Source: an uncultured Pseudomonadota bacterium
GTDB taxonomy: Bacteria; Myxococcota_A; UBA796; SXON01
Direction: 5' to 3'
NCBI GenBank assembly: GCA_903921785.1
Contig: CAIXRH010000235.1
Coordinates: 1-41,850, forward strand
Length of the DNA: 41,850 nt
Of this stretch, positions 23,333-31,508 are shown one piece after another. Position 1 is the stretch's first letter. Each line of letters starts with the position of its first letter. Under the pieces are notes generated by a model. It searched no databases and was not told the origin of the DNA. It worked only from the letters and a program-made list of their open reading frames with translations. The position numbers and the translations under genes are program-made.

Positions 23333-23758
23333 CTATCCGTCGCGACGGAGCCAGGGCTCCATACGCTCGCGGAACGCCGGGGTCCAGGGGAGGGGCCGGA
23401 ACGTGACCGGGTCCACGCGCACCACCGTGCGCGTGCCGGTCGCGTGGGGCACGTCCTGGTCCATCGGGAGGATGCGTACGGCGAAGGTCAGGGAGGTCGT
23501 CCCAAGCTTTTCCACCGAAACGCGCACCCGGACGTCGCCGGTGCCGTGGAAGGCCCGGTGGTACTCCACCACGTTCGAACGCACCACGTGGAACTGGTCG
23601 GGGTTCTTCTGCGCGTCGAGGGTGCCACCCCAGCCAAGCCGCTGCCAGAACGCGCCGATGGTCCGCTCGAACATGAGCAGGTACCGGGCGTTGTGGAGGA
23701 TCTGGAAGGCGTCCAGGTCGTCGAAGTAGACGGCGTGGACCTGCTCGAAGTGGCGCAC
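23333..23758 (-). CDS. Acyl-CoA thioesterase of the 4HBT (YbgC-like) hot-dog family
   Basis: 141 residues from the GTG at 23758, two bases after the stop of the MopE-like gene; the longer frame overlaps that gene. The stretch VYFDDLDAFQILHNARYL is the classical hot-dog thioesterase motif, with the catalytic Asp of the YxDxD...N..Y pattern and the helix that follows. Length fits the family. It hydrolyses acyl-CoA or acyl-ACP thioesters; the substrate cannot be read from sequence. It is sandwiched between a surface lipoprotein gene and an acyltransferase gene. Confidence 0.88.
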   Translation of the reverse strand: MRHFEQVHAVYFDDLDAFQILHNARYLLMFERTIGAFWQRLGWGGTLDAQKNPDQFHVVRSNVVEYHRAFHGTGDVRVRVSVEKLGTTSLTFAVRILPMDQDVPHATGTRTVVRVDPVTFRPLPWTPAFRERMEPWLRRDG

Positions 23759-23760
23759 GG

Positions 23761-25737
23761 CTACGGGCAGGGCGAGACGCCGGCGCAGTCGGAGTCCGCA
23801 CAGTCCGTGGTGCCGTCGCCGTCGTTGTCGAAGGCGTCCGAACAGGCGCCTTCGATGCGGTGACCGCCGCACGAGGGATCGAGCGCGCAGTCGCTGTCCG
23901 CGCAGTCCATGGCGCCGTCGCCGTCGTTGTCCACGCCGTCGGCGCAGACCTCCACGCCGCCGGTCCCGCCCGCGCAGGCCGCGTCGCCGCTGCAGTCCGG
24001 ATCGGCGCAGTCGACAAGGCCGTCGGCGTCGTTGTCGGCGCCGTCGACGCAGGCGGTCTCGCCGCTCCCACCGCCGCTGCAGGACACGTCCGCCGCGCAG
24101 TCAGGGTCGGAGCAGTCGGTGAACGTGTCGCTGTCGTTGTCGAGGCCGTCGGCGCACGCGGTCTCGCCGCTGGTGCCCGAACCGCCGCAGGCGACGTCCG
24201 GGAAGCAGTCGGGGTCGGCACAATCGGTGAGGCCGTCGCCTTCATCGTCGATGCCGTCGGTGCAGATGAACTCGCCGCTGCCGCCGCCGCCGCAGCTCGG
24301 GTCGGTGGCGCAGTCGGTGTCCGCGCAGTCGATCGCGCCGTCGGCGTCGTTGTCCGCGCCGTCCACGCAGGCGGTCTCGGAGGTGCCCCCGCCGCCGCCG
24401 CAGCTCGGGTCGCTGGCGCAATCGGAGTCCGCGCAGTCGATCGCGCCGTCGGCGTCGTTGTCCGCGCCGTCCACGCACGCGGTCTCGGAGGTGCCGCCGC
24501 CGCCACCGCAGCTCGGGTCGGTGGCGCAGTCCGAATCCGCGCAGTCGATCGCGCCGTCGCCGTCGTTGTCGGCGCCGTCCACGCACGCCGTCTCCGCGCC
24601 GCCGACGCCGCTGCAGGCGGGATCGCTGAAGCAGTCGGAGTCCGTGCAGTCGACGTAGCCGTCGCTGTCGTTGTCCGCGGCGTCGTTGCAGGCGGTCTCG
24701 GAGGTGCCGCCGCCGCCGCCGCAGGCCGGGTCGGCGCCGCAGTCCGGATCGGCACAGTCGACGAGCGTGTCGCCGTCGTTGTCGGCTCCGTCCACGCACG
24801 CCGTCTCCCCGCTGATGGTGCAGGCGGGATCGGCCGAGCAGTCGGGGTCCACACAGTCGACCAGGCCATCGCCGTCGTTGTCGGTGGCGTCGTTGCACGC
24901 CTCCGCGGTGCCCGTGCCGCCGCACGCCGGGTCGGTCACGCAGTCGGGGTCGTCGCAGTCGGCGAGGCCGTCGGCGTCGTTGTCCACGCCGTCGAGGCAG
25001 GCTTCGCCGGGGCCGACGCCGCACGCCGGGTCGGCGGAGCAATCGGAGTCGAGGCAGTCGATCGCGCCGTCGGCGTCGTCGTCGGAGCCGTTGTCGCAGA
25101 TCTCGCCGCCCGCCGCGCAGTCGGGGCTGGAGGCACAGTCAGGGTCGGCGCAGTCGACGAGCGTGTCGGCGTCGTTGTCGGCGAGGTCGGCGCAGGCGGT
25201 CTCGGCGCCGCCGCCGGAGCAGGCGGGGTCCGCGGCGCAGTCGGGGTCCTGGCAGTCCACCAGGGAGTCGCCGTCGTTGTCGTTGAGGTCGGCGCAGGCG
25301 GTCTCGGGGGAGGCGACCTGACAGGCGGGGTCCGCCGCGCAGTCGGTGTCCGCGCAGTCGGTCTTGCCGTCGCTGTCGCCGTCGATGTCGTCGTCGCAGA
25401 TCGTCTCGGCGCTGGCGCCGCCGCACGCTTCGGTGGCGAAGCAGTCCACGTCGTCGCAGTCCTTGAGGCTGTCGCCGTCGTCGTCGACGTCGTTGGCGCA
25501 GTCGGTCTCCTTCGCGGCGCCGCAGGCGGCGTCGGCCGCGCAGTCGGCGTCGTCGCAGTCGACATCCCCGTCGTCGTCGTCGTCGACGTCGTTGTCGCAG
25601 AGTTCGACGCCTTCCATCGCGGTGTCGGCGTCGCCGCCGCCCGACTCGGAGGAGGTGGGCTCGGTGGTGCAGCCCCACGCGGCGAGCGCGAGGAGGCCGA
25701 ACAGGGCGGTGCGAAGCGAGGTGCGGCCGAGGATCAT
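23761..25737 (-). CDS. MopE-like Cys/Asp-repeat lipoprotein with 18 repeats
   Basis: 658 residues from the ATG at 25737, with GGGAG seven bases upstream. A signal ends LALAAWGC (possible lipid Cys23, atypical lipobox), followed by an acidic Ser/Asp linker. From Cys47 to the C-terminus are 18 tandem units of the pattern C-x-D-x-x-D-N-D-x-D-G-x-x-D-C-x-D-x-D-C, each with a further Cys seven or so residues on. The DNDxDGxxD core resembles calcium-binding thrombospondin type 3 or EF-hand-like loops, and the Cys predict a disulfide ladder. MopE-like repeats are common in myxobacterial surface proteins. It is likely a rigid calcium-bound surface rod; its biological role is unknown. Confidence 0.85.
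   Translation of the reverse strand: MILGRTSLRTALFGLLALAAWGCTTEPTSSESGGGDADTAMEGVELCDNDVDDDDDGDVDCDDADCAADAACGAAKETDCANDVDDDGDSLKDCDDVDCFATEACGGASAETICDDDIDGDSDGKTDCADTDCAADPACQVASPETACADLNDNDGDSLVDCQDPDCAADPACSGGGAETACADLADNDADTLVDCADPDCASSPDCAAGGEICDNGSDDDADGAIDCLDSDCSADPACGVGPGEACLDGVDNDADGLADCDDPDCVTDPACGGTGTAEACNDATDNDGDGLVDCVDPDCSADPACTISGETACVDGADNDGDTLVDCADPDCGADPACGGGGGTSETACNDAADNDSDGYVDCTDSDCFSDPACSGVGGAETACVDGADNDGDGAIDCADSDCATDPSCGGGGGTSETACVDGADNDADGAIDCADSDCASDPSCGGGGGTSETACVDGADNDADGAIDCADTDCATDPSCGGGGSGEFICTDGIDDEGDGLTDCADPDCFPDVACGGSGTSGETACADGLDNDSDTFTDCSDPDCAADVSCSGGGSGETACVDGADNDADGLVDCADPDCSGDAACAGGTGGVEVCADGVDNDGDGAMDCADSDCALDPSCGGHRIEGACSDAFDNDGDGTTDCADSDCAGVSPCP
23764..25599 (-). 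repeat. Tandem repeat tract encoding the 18 Cys/Asp units
   Basis: Eighteen degenerate units of about 100 bases. Units 11-13, within about 24290-24600, are nearly identical at protein and DNA level, which points to recent unit duplication and a site prone to slippage or assembly collapse. Confidence 0.85.
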
Positions 25738-25807
25738 CAGGGGGCTCCCGTTGTGGCGAAGGGTACACCCTGGCGTCCACGGACGCAACGGGGTGTGGGC
25801 CAGCATC

Positions 25808-25822
25808 GGCCGCGTAGCGGCC
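25808..25822. other. GGCCGC-GTA-GCGGCC hairpin downstream of the methyltransferase gene
   Basis: A perfect 6-bp stem with a three-base loop lies about 41 bases past the stop at 25863 and before the MopE-like gene. There is no T tract, so termination is only a possibility. Confidence 0.3.
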
Positions 25823-25862
25823 AACTTGAGCAGGGCCGGCCGGCAGCGACGGCGAGGCGGGC

Positions 25863-26684
25863 TCAGGGCGTTGGTGCGTAGACGTCCCGGCCGCGGGGCC
25901 GTGTGCGCAGCGTACCCGCCGCCAGCGCGGCGAGGCGCTCCTCGGCGATCCGGACGTACCCCGGGTCGGTGTCGCAGCCCCAGGCTTCGCGGCCGTTGGC
26001 GATCGCGGCGACGAGCGAGCTGCCGACGCCCATGTAGGGGTCCAGCACCCGATCGCCGGGCTCGGTGAGCGAGAGCACGAGGCGCTCGACGAGCTCCACC
26101 GGGAACTGGCAGGGGTGCGCGGTCTTCTCGACGTGGTTGTGCTTCACGTTGGGGATCACCCAGACGTCCCCTGGGTTCTTGCCAAGCGGATTGCCAGAGA
26201 GCTGGCCGCGGTTCGGACCCTTGTAGTGCTTCTTCCCGGGGTACTTCTGGGGGACCCGGATGGGGTCGAGGTGGAAGGTGTAGTCCCCGTCCCGAGTGAA
26301 CCAGAGGAGGGTCTCGTGGCGGCCGCTCAGCCGGTTGGAGCAGTGCAGCCCGTGCTCGAAGTGCCACACCACGCGGTTCCGAAGCTTCAACCCATGATCC
26401 TTGAAGAGCGGGTACAGCACGATGTCGAGCGGCACCACCTCGCCGTCGTCGACGTGGTGGCCCACCTGCCAGACGATGCTCCCGCGGGGCGAGAGCACCC
26501 GGACACACTCCGCGATCACCTGGCGTTGGCCCTCGATGTAGCGATCCAACGACGTGCGCCGCTCGTACGCCTTGCCGATGTTGTACGGCGGCGAGGTGAC
26601 GACGAGCTGGATGTGCCCGTCGGGGACCCGGCCGAGGAACGAGAGGTTGTCCTCGACCGCGAAGTGCGCGGCAGGCGGGCTCAC
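25863..26684 (-). CDS. Orphan site-specific DNA methyltransferase (beta class)
   Basis: 273 residues from a GTG overlapping the stop of the DyP gene. The catalytic motif IV, TSPPYN, is near the N-terminus. The S-adenosylmethionine motif, DPYMGVGSSLVAA, is near the C-terminus, followed by GCDTDPGYVRIAEERL. This order defines the beta class, and TSPPY occurs in both N4-cytosine and N6-adenine enzymes, so the modified base is not decided. No restriction endonuclease gene is in the window. An arginine-rich frame extends the reading frame upstream but is a shadow of the DyP gene. Confidence 0.88.
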   Translation of the reverse strand: MSPPAAHFAVEDNLSFLGRVPDGHIQLVVTSPPYNIGKAYERRTSLDRYIEGQRQVIAECVRVLSPRGSIVWQVGHHVDDGEVVPLDIVLYPLFKDHGLKLRNRVVWHFEHGLHCSNRLSGRHETLLWFTRDGDYTFHLDPIRVPQKYPGKKHYKGPNRGQLSGNPLGKNPGDVWVIPNVKHNHVEKTAHPCQFPVELVERLVLSLTEPGDRVLDPYMGVGSSLVAAIANGREAWGCDTDPGYVRIAEERLAALAAGTLRTRPRGRDVYAPTP

Positions 26685-27595
26685 GACGCGGGGACCTCGA
26701 CGTCGGGGAGGCCGTCCACCCCGGTGGGGAGCATCGGGCGGAGGTCGAGCTTCCCGTCCGCGACCGCGGGGCACCAGTAGTAGCCGCCGGTGACCGGACG
26801 CGAGAAGCGGAAGAGGGCGTCCACCGTGCCGTCCTCCTCGCCGCACATGCGCCGCATCACCCGCTCGAAGCGATCGAGGTCGGCGCCGTAGGCCACGAAG
26901 TAGAGGCCCTGCTCCTTCGCGGTGCCGTACGGCATCGAACGCCGGAGCATGAACGCGGGCGGATCGTAGGACTCCTGGGCGGTGCGCTTGACGTGCGCGG
27001 AGGGCGGCGCTTCGGTGAGCTCCGCGTTGTCCTTGCGCGCGCGGCCGATGGTGGCGTCCTGCTCGGGGCCGGGCATCCCGGCAAACCGCACGAGGTCGTG
27101 GACCCAACGCTGGGCGGCGACGAAGCTCGAGCCGGCGAGCGGCCCGTCGGCGACGAAGGCGGCGGCCAGCGCCGCGTCGGCCTTGGGGTTCTCGGTGCCG
27201 TCTTCGTAGCCGGTGAGGTCCCGGCCGCCGGCGTAGGTGAAGACGGGTTGATCCTCCACGAAGTCGAGCCCGCCGGGGAGCTGGCGGGTGAGCGAGAGCA
27301 GCTCGGCGAGGGCCGTGCCGGGATCCGTGGCGCGGACGTACACCCAGACGTCCGCCTGGGTGGCGGGGAGGGGACCCTCAGGGGTGGTGTAGACCGGGAA
27401 GGCGCGGAGCCCCTCGATCTTCGCGCTGAGCGCCTGCACGAACGGCCAGCCGAAGCCGACCGCCAGATCGTCCCCGAGGTCCAGCGCGGCGAGCGCACGA
27501 AGCAACGGCTTGGCTTGGGTGGCCGCGGTGAGCCGGATCGTCAGCGCGTGACCGGCGGGGGCGGGCGGGAGGACAATCGCAGGCTGTGAGGGCAT
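26681..27595 (-). CDS. DyP-type haem peroxidase
   Basis: 304 residues. The family motif GXXDG appears in GYEDGTENP with the distal Asp, a proximal His is in AHVKRTA, and the distal Arg is in FMLRRSMPYG. Length and the absence of a Tat signal suggest the cytosolic B-type class. DyP enzymes oxidise dyes, Mn(II) or lignin-like compounds with peroxide. There is no encapsulin gene nearby. The ATG at 27595 has no ribosome site but a GGATAG box eight bases upstream, and the gene is 18 bases past the fluoride channel stop. Confidence 0.92.
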   Translation of the reverse strand: MPSQPAIVLPPAPAGHALTIRLTAATQAKPLLRALAALDLGDDLAVGFGWPFVQALSAKIEGLRAFPVYTTPEGPLPATQADVWVYVRATDPGTALAELLSLTRQLPGGLDFVEDQPVFTYAGGRDLTGYEDGTENPKADAALAAAFVADGPLAGSSFVAAQRWVHDLVRFAGMPGPEQDATIGRARKDNAELTEAPPSAHVKRTAQESYDPPAFMLRRSMPYGTAKEQGLYFVAYGADLDRFERVMRRMCGEEDGTVDALFRFSRPVTGGYYWCPAVADGKLDLRPMLPTGVDGLPDVEVPAS

Positions 27596-27603
27596 GACCG
27601 CTT

Positions 27604-27609
27604 CTATCC
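27604..27609 (-). promoter_or_regulatory. GGATAG box before the DyP peroxidase gene
   Basis: GGATAG on the minus strand ends eight bases before the ATG in a gap of only 18 bases after the upstream stop. Candidate -10 element with a very short or absent leader. Confidence 0.3.
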
Positions 27610-27613
27610 TGGG

Positions 27614-27994
27614 TCACCCCCCCAGCGCCGCTCCAGCGGCCCTTCCTACATAGAACGCCCCAACCCCCAGGGTGACGCTCCCGAAGGCATAGGCGAGGCC
27701 GCGCCAGTCTCCGAGCGGGCCGAAGAGCATCCCCACATCCGCCGTGAGCGTGGAGAACGTGGTGAATCCGCCGAGAATGCCGGTGCCGAGGAGGAGGGTG
27801 GTGCGCCGGGGCGGCGCGACACCGAGGAGCACCCCCATCACGAACGCGCCGAGGACGTTGACGAGGAGGGTGGCGATCCACCCGGGCCGGGCCGCGTTCT
27901 GCACGGCCACGCCCACGAGGTACCGCCCCACCGAGCCCAAGGCGCCGCCGAGGGCCACGTACAGCGCGCCGACGGCGACGGGGACAGGTTCCAT
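27614..27994 (-). CDS. crcB: Fluoride channel CrcB/Fluc
   Basis: 126 residues with four predicted helices. Family hallmarks are GGALGSVGRYLVG in helix 1, LLVNVLGAFVMG with the conserved Asn in helix 2, and GILGGFTTFSTLTAD with the Phe-box and central sodium site in helix 3. The antiparallel dimer exports fluoride passively. A single full-length gene indicates a homodimer. No fluoride riboswitch fold is seen in the 47-base gap shared with the divergent subtilase gene; a GGATAG box is ten bases upstream of the ATG. Confidence 0.93.
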   Translation of the reverse strand: MEPVPVAVGALYVALGGALGSVGRYLVGVAVQNAARPGWIATLLVNVLGAFVMGVLLGVAPPRRTTLLLGTGILGGFTTFSTLTADVGMLFGPLGDWRGLAYAFGSVTLGVGAFYVGRAAGAALGG

Positions 27995-28004
27995 CCCCGC
28001 GGGC

Positions 28005-28010
28005 CTATCC
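28005..28010 (-). promoter_or_regulatory. GGATAG box before crcB
   Basis: GGATAG on the minus strand ends ten bases before the ATG of crcB, within the short divergent gap to the subtilase gene. Candidate -10 element. Confidence 0.3.
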
Positions 28011-28041
28011 CGGCGGCCGGCCGTCAGATACCCGCGCCCGC

Positions 28042-31000
28042 ATGCTGCTCCTCGGCCTCCCCCTCGCCTTCGCCGCCTTCCCGCTCCCGACGTACCCCGA
28101 GTGCGGCGAGCCCGACCGCCCCGACCTCTGCCCGCCAGAGCTGGACGGCAACTGGAAGTTCCTCAGCTACTATCCGGCGAGCTGGACGCAGCCCGGCGAG
28201 TCGGCTGAGGCGGCGATGGCGGGCACGGGCATGTCGGTCGACCGGGCCTTCCGGGTCACCACCGGCCGCCCGGACGTGACCATCGCGGTGCTCGACTCCG
28301 GGGTGAAGTGGGACGAAGGACAGCTTTTGCAGAAGTGGGCGCTCAACGGGGCGGAGCTGCCGCTCCCGGAGGGCGCGATGACCGCGGACGCCAACGGCGA
28401 CGGCGCGGTGACCCTCGCCGACTGGGCCGGCGACTCGCGCGTGCGCGTGGACGCCGGCGACGACGTCGCCGACGGCTTCCTCGACCCCAGCGACCTCATC
28501 GCCACCTTCTCCGACGGCGTGGATGACGACGGGAACGGCTACATCGACGATGTCTGCGGCTGGGATTTTCTGTGGAATGACAACGATCCCTACGATGACG
28601 TGCGCTATGGCCACGGCACCGGGATCTCGCGGGACTCCGCGGCTGAAGGCGGCGACGGTGGGGACATCGGCACCTGCCCGAGCTGCACGGTGCTCCCCAT
28701 CCGCGTCGGCGACAGCTTCGTGGTGGACGGCTCCGCGTTCGGCTCCGGTCTCGCCTTCGCCATCGACTCCGGCGCGGACGTCGCGGCGGTGGCGGTCGGC
28801 GCGGTGCAACAGCCGGCCTGGGTGGAGCAGGTGGTGGATCGCGCGTGGGACCAGGGGCTGATGGTCATCGGCTCCGCGGCCGACGAGACCGCCTACCACC
28901 CGAACCCGCCCGGCATGGCCGCCCACACCTTCTACGTGCACGCCGTCCGCTTCAACGGCGACGAACCCTCGGAGTCCGACAGCTACGTCGCCTACAGCAA
29001 CTGCACGAACCACGGCGTGCGGCTGGACGGGAGCGCGTCGAGCGACGACTGCTCCAGCGGCGCCACCGGCGTCACCGCGGGGGTGACCGGCCTCATCACC
29101 AGCGCCGCCCGGGACGCGGGTTGGACGCCGAGTCCCGCGGAGCTGCACGCGCTCTTGAGCACCACGGCGGACGACATCGCGCTGCCCGACGATCCCACCC
29201 GCTGGCCCACGAAGCCGGGCTGGGATGCGTGGAGCGGCTGGGGCCGGATCAACGCGGAGACCTCCGTGCTCGCCGCGGCGGCGGGCGACGCGCCGGTCAC
29301 CGCCGAGATCACCTCCCCGGGCTGGTTCGACGTGCTCGATCCCACCGGCGCCCCCGCGCTCACGGTCGCCGGGAAGGTGGCCAGCCGCACCAGCACCGTC
29401 ACCGGCTGGAGCCTCGCCTGGGGCATCGGCCTGGAGCCCACCGACTGGACCGAGGTGGCGACGGGGACGGGCGCCGCCGACGGAGAGCTCGGCAGCTTCG
29501 CCCTGCCGGACGTCTGGCAGCCCATCGCCGACCACCCCAAGGGCGCCACCCCGGTGGACCGGGAGGAGACGGTCAACACCAACACGCTCCAGCTCCGACT
29601 CACCGCCACCGACGCCGCCGGCCACCAGACGGTGGCGCGGATGTCCGTCTACCTCGACGCCGACCCCGACCTCGTGGACGGCTTCCCCCTCGATCTCGGC
29701 AGCTCGATGGAGGCGTCTCCGGTGATCGTGGACCTCGACGGCGACCACCGCGGCGAGCTCATCGTGGCCGGGAGCGACGGCTTCGTGCACGCGCTGGAAG
29801 TCGATGGCTCCGAGCTGCCCGGCTGGCCGGTCCACACCGAGGCCCTCGCGGAGACCGACGCCGCCAACCCCGCGAACCACCTCGCCTCCGCCACCTGGGC
29901 CGCCCTCGGGGGCGAGGCCTATGCGCCCGTCACCGCTTCGCCCGCGGTCGGCGACCTCGACGGCGACGGCACCCTGGAGATCGTGGTCGCGACCTTCCGG
30001 GGCGCGCTTCACGTCTACGAGGTGGACGGGACCGAGCGCGCCGGCTTCCCGGTCCGGGGAACCACCATCCCCGCCGTGGTGGAGGACGACAGCCTCGCGG
30101 ATGCGTTCTTCTCCACGCCCGCCCTCGGCGACGTGGATGGCGACGGCGCGCTGGAGATCGTCATCGGCGGCGGTGACCAGTTCCTCCATGCCTGGAAGGC
30201 GGATGGCACCTACGCCAGCGGCTTCCCCGTACGCCTCGCCTGGCCCGACACGCCGCTCAACGCCCGCCGCATCGTCGCGTCGCCCGCGCTCGGCGATCTG
30301 GACGGCGACGGCCGCGACGACATCGTCATCGGCACGAACGAGACCCTCGACGACTCCCACGCCGTGCTCTACGCGGTGTCCGGTACCGGCGCGTACCTTC
30401 CGGGCTGGCCGCGCCGGCTCTTCGGGCTCTACGTCGACGTGCTCCCCATGGTCGGCCAGGGGGTGCCCAACAGCGCCGCCCTGGTGGACCTCACCGGAGA
30501 TTCGACGCCGGAGATCGTCACCCACGGCCTCGCCGGCGACGTGACCGTGCTCGACGCGAAGGGCGAGGAGGTCTGGCTCGCCGACAAGTCCCGGTCCGGG
30601 TATGGCGAGCGCAGCAACCTCACGGATTTGAGCACGTTCCCGCTGATGAACTCGCCGTCCATCGGCGACCTCGACGGCGACGGCATCCCCGACCTCGTCA
30701 ACGGCGGCGCTGGCATCGACTACGCGCTCGCGGCCGAGCGTGACGGTGAGCGCATCGACTTCGATCACGCGCTCGGGGCGTGGAGCGGCGTGGATGGTAC
30801 GTTCCTTCCGGGCTTCCCGCGGCAGATGGAGGACCTCCAGTTCTTCCAGAACCCCGCCATCGTCGACCTGGATGGCGACGGGCGCATGGAGGCCGTGGAG
30901 GGCTCCGGCGGCTTCGTGCTCCATGCGTGGAACGCCGAGGGCGACGAACCTCCGGGTTGGCCGAAGCTCACCGGCCACTGGATGATCGCGGCCCCCACCG

Positions 31001-31302
31001 TCGGCGATCTCGACGGCGACGGGCTCCTGGAGGTCGTCGTGGCCACGCGCGCGGGCTGGCTCTTCGCCTGGCACACGGACGGCGCGACCAGCGGCGCCGC
31101 GGGCTGGATCACCAACGGCCACGATCCGCGTCGTACGCGCAACTATGCCACGCCGCTCCCCGGCTTCAACCAGCTCGGCGACGGCGAGCCGCCCCCCTGG
31201 GAGGGCTGCGACTGCGCCACCGGCGGCGACGCCGCGGGGCTCTTCGGGCTCCTGGCGGTCGGTTTCGCCGCTGCGAGGCGCCGCCGAGAGAGCGGGCAGT
31301 AA
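28042..31302 (+). CDS. Secreted S8 subtilase with FG-GAP/VCBS repeats and MYXO-CTERM-like tail
   Basis: 1086 residues. A short signal (MLLLGLPLAFA) is followed by a subtilisin domain with Asp85 in TIAVLDSG, His191 in YGHGTG and Ser339 in CSSGATGVTAG. The usual oxyanion Asn is replaced by Asp281 (GSAADE). A calcium-loop-like DGVDDDGNGYIDD precedes the His. After a beta domain (about 420-540) come about eight FG-GAP/VCBS units of the form SPAxGDLDGDGxxEIV (about 555-1010), predicted to form a calcium-bound propeller. The C-terminus has GCDC, a hydrophobic stretch (GLFGLLAVGFAAA) and RRRR, a MYXO-CTERM-type sorting signal. Probably cell-surface processed. Asp at the oxyanion position is also known in PC2-type convertases, so activity remains possible. 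Confidence 0.85.
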   Translation: MLLLGLPLAFAAFPLPTYPECGEPDRPDLCPPELDGNWKFLSYYPASWTQPGESAEAAMAGTGMSVDRAFRVTTGRPDVTIAVLDSGVKWDEGQLLQKWALNGAELPLPEGAMTADANGDGAVTLADWAGDSRVRVDAGDDVADGFLDPSDLIATFSDGVDDDGNGYIDDVCGWDFLWNDNDPYDDVRYGHGTGISRDSAAEGGDGGDIGTCPSCTVLPIRVGDSFVVDGSAFGSGLAFAIDSGADVAAVAVGAVQQPAWVEQVVDRAWDQGLMVIGSAADETAYHPNPPGMAAHTFYVHAVRFNGDEPSESDSYVAYSNCTNHGVRLDGSASSDDCSSGATGVTAGVTGLITSAARDAGWTPSPAELHALLSTTADDIALPDDPTRWPTKPGWDAWSGWGRINAETSVLAAAAGDAPVTAEITSPGWFDVLDPTGAPALTVAGKVASRTSTVTGWSLAWGIGLEPTDWTEVATGTGAADGELGSFALPDVWQPIADHPKGATPVDREETVNTNTLQLRLTATDAAGHQTVARMSVYLDADPDLVDGFPLDLGSSMEASPVIVDLDGDHRGELIVAGSDGFVHALEVDGSELPGWPVHTEALAETDAANPANHLASATWAALGGEAYAPVTASPAVGDLDGDGTLEIVVATFRGALHVYEVDGTERAGFPVRGTTIPAVVEDDSLADAFFSTPALGDVDGDGALEIVIGGGDQFLHAWKADGTYASGFPVRLAWPDTPLNARRIVASPALGDLDGDGRDDIVIGTNETLDDSHAVLYAVSGTGAYLPGWPRRLFGLYVDVLPMVGQGVPNSAALVDLTGDSTPEIVTHGLAGDVTVLDAKGEEVWLADKSRSGYGERSNLTDLSTFPLMNSPSIGDLDGDGIPDLVNGGAGIDYALAAERDGERIDFDHALGAWSGVDGTFLPGFPRQMEDLQFFQNPAIVDLDGDGRMEAVEGSGGFVLHAWNAEGDEPPGWPKLTGHWMIAAPTVGDLDGDGLLEVVVATRAGWLFAWHTDGATSGAAGWITNGHDPRRTRNYATPLPGFNQLGDGEPPPWEGCDCATGGDAAGLFGLLAVGFAAARRRRESGQ

Positions 31303-31333
31303 CGCCAAGAGCAAGGGTGGTTTTCATGGGGCA

Positions 31334-31351
31334 GGGGGGCCAAGGCCCCCC
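31334..31351. terminator. GC-rich hairpin between convergent genes
   Basis: GGGGGGCC and GGCCCCCC pair perfectly around AA, 31 bases past the subtilase stop. It has no T tract but is well placed for two-way termination against the convergent hemerythrin-like gene. Confidence 0.45.
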
Positions 31352-31408
31352 CGCTACGCCCCCCCGCGCCCTGGCTGCCGGGGCGGTGGCTCGAAGCGCG
31401 ACCGTCCG

Positions 31409-31427
31409 CGGCGGGCGGAGCCCGCCG
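31409..31427. other. Second convergent-region hairpin
   Basis: CGGCGGGC and GCCCGCCG pair perfectly around GGA. With the hairpin at 31334 it leaves the rest of 31303-31508 without any supported gene. Confidence 0.35.
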
Positions 31428-31508
31428 GCGCCTGACCCCGGTGCTCGGCTCGCCGACGCCGGTCTGGCGCCCTGGCTGTCCTGAGCGACATCGGGCGGCC
31501 GGAGGCGA

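Noticed and set aside
23764-25599. CRISPR-like or transposon repeat array
   Set aside because: The repeat is in frame and encodes Cys/Asp protein units without unique spacers. The same holds for the Gly-X-Y tracts at 2258-2590 and 10077-10292.
25738-26508. Long N-terminal extension of the MopE-like protein
   Set aside because: The extension overlaps the methyltransferase gene out of frame, is Arg/Pro-rich, and would place the signal peptide in mid-protein; the ATG at 25737 has a ribosome site.
25863-27595. A restriction-modification or phage-defence system around the methyltransferase
   Set aside because: Neighbours are a DyP peroxidase, a fluoride channel and a surface lipoprotein; no nuclease, helicase or specificity gene is present.
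26681-27595. DyP peroxidase as encapsulin cargo
   Set aside because: No encapsulin shell gene is next to it, and the C-terminus (DGLPDVEVPAS) gives no clear cargo-loading match by eye.
27995-28041. Fluoride riboswitch upstream of crcB
   Set aside because: Only 47 bases separate crcB from the divergent subtilase gene, and no riboswitch-like pairing or conserved core could be seen.
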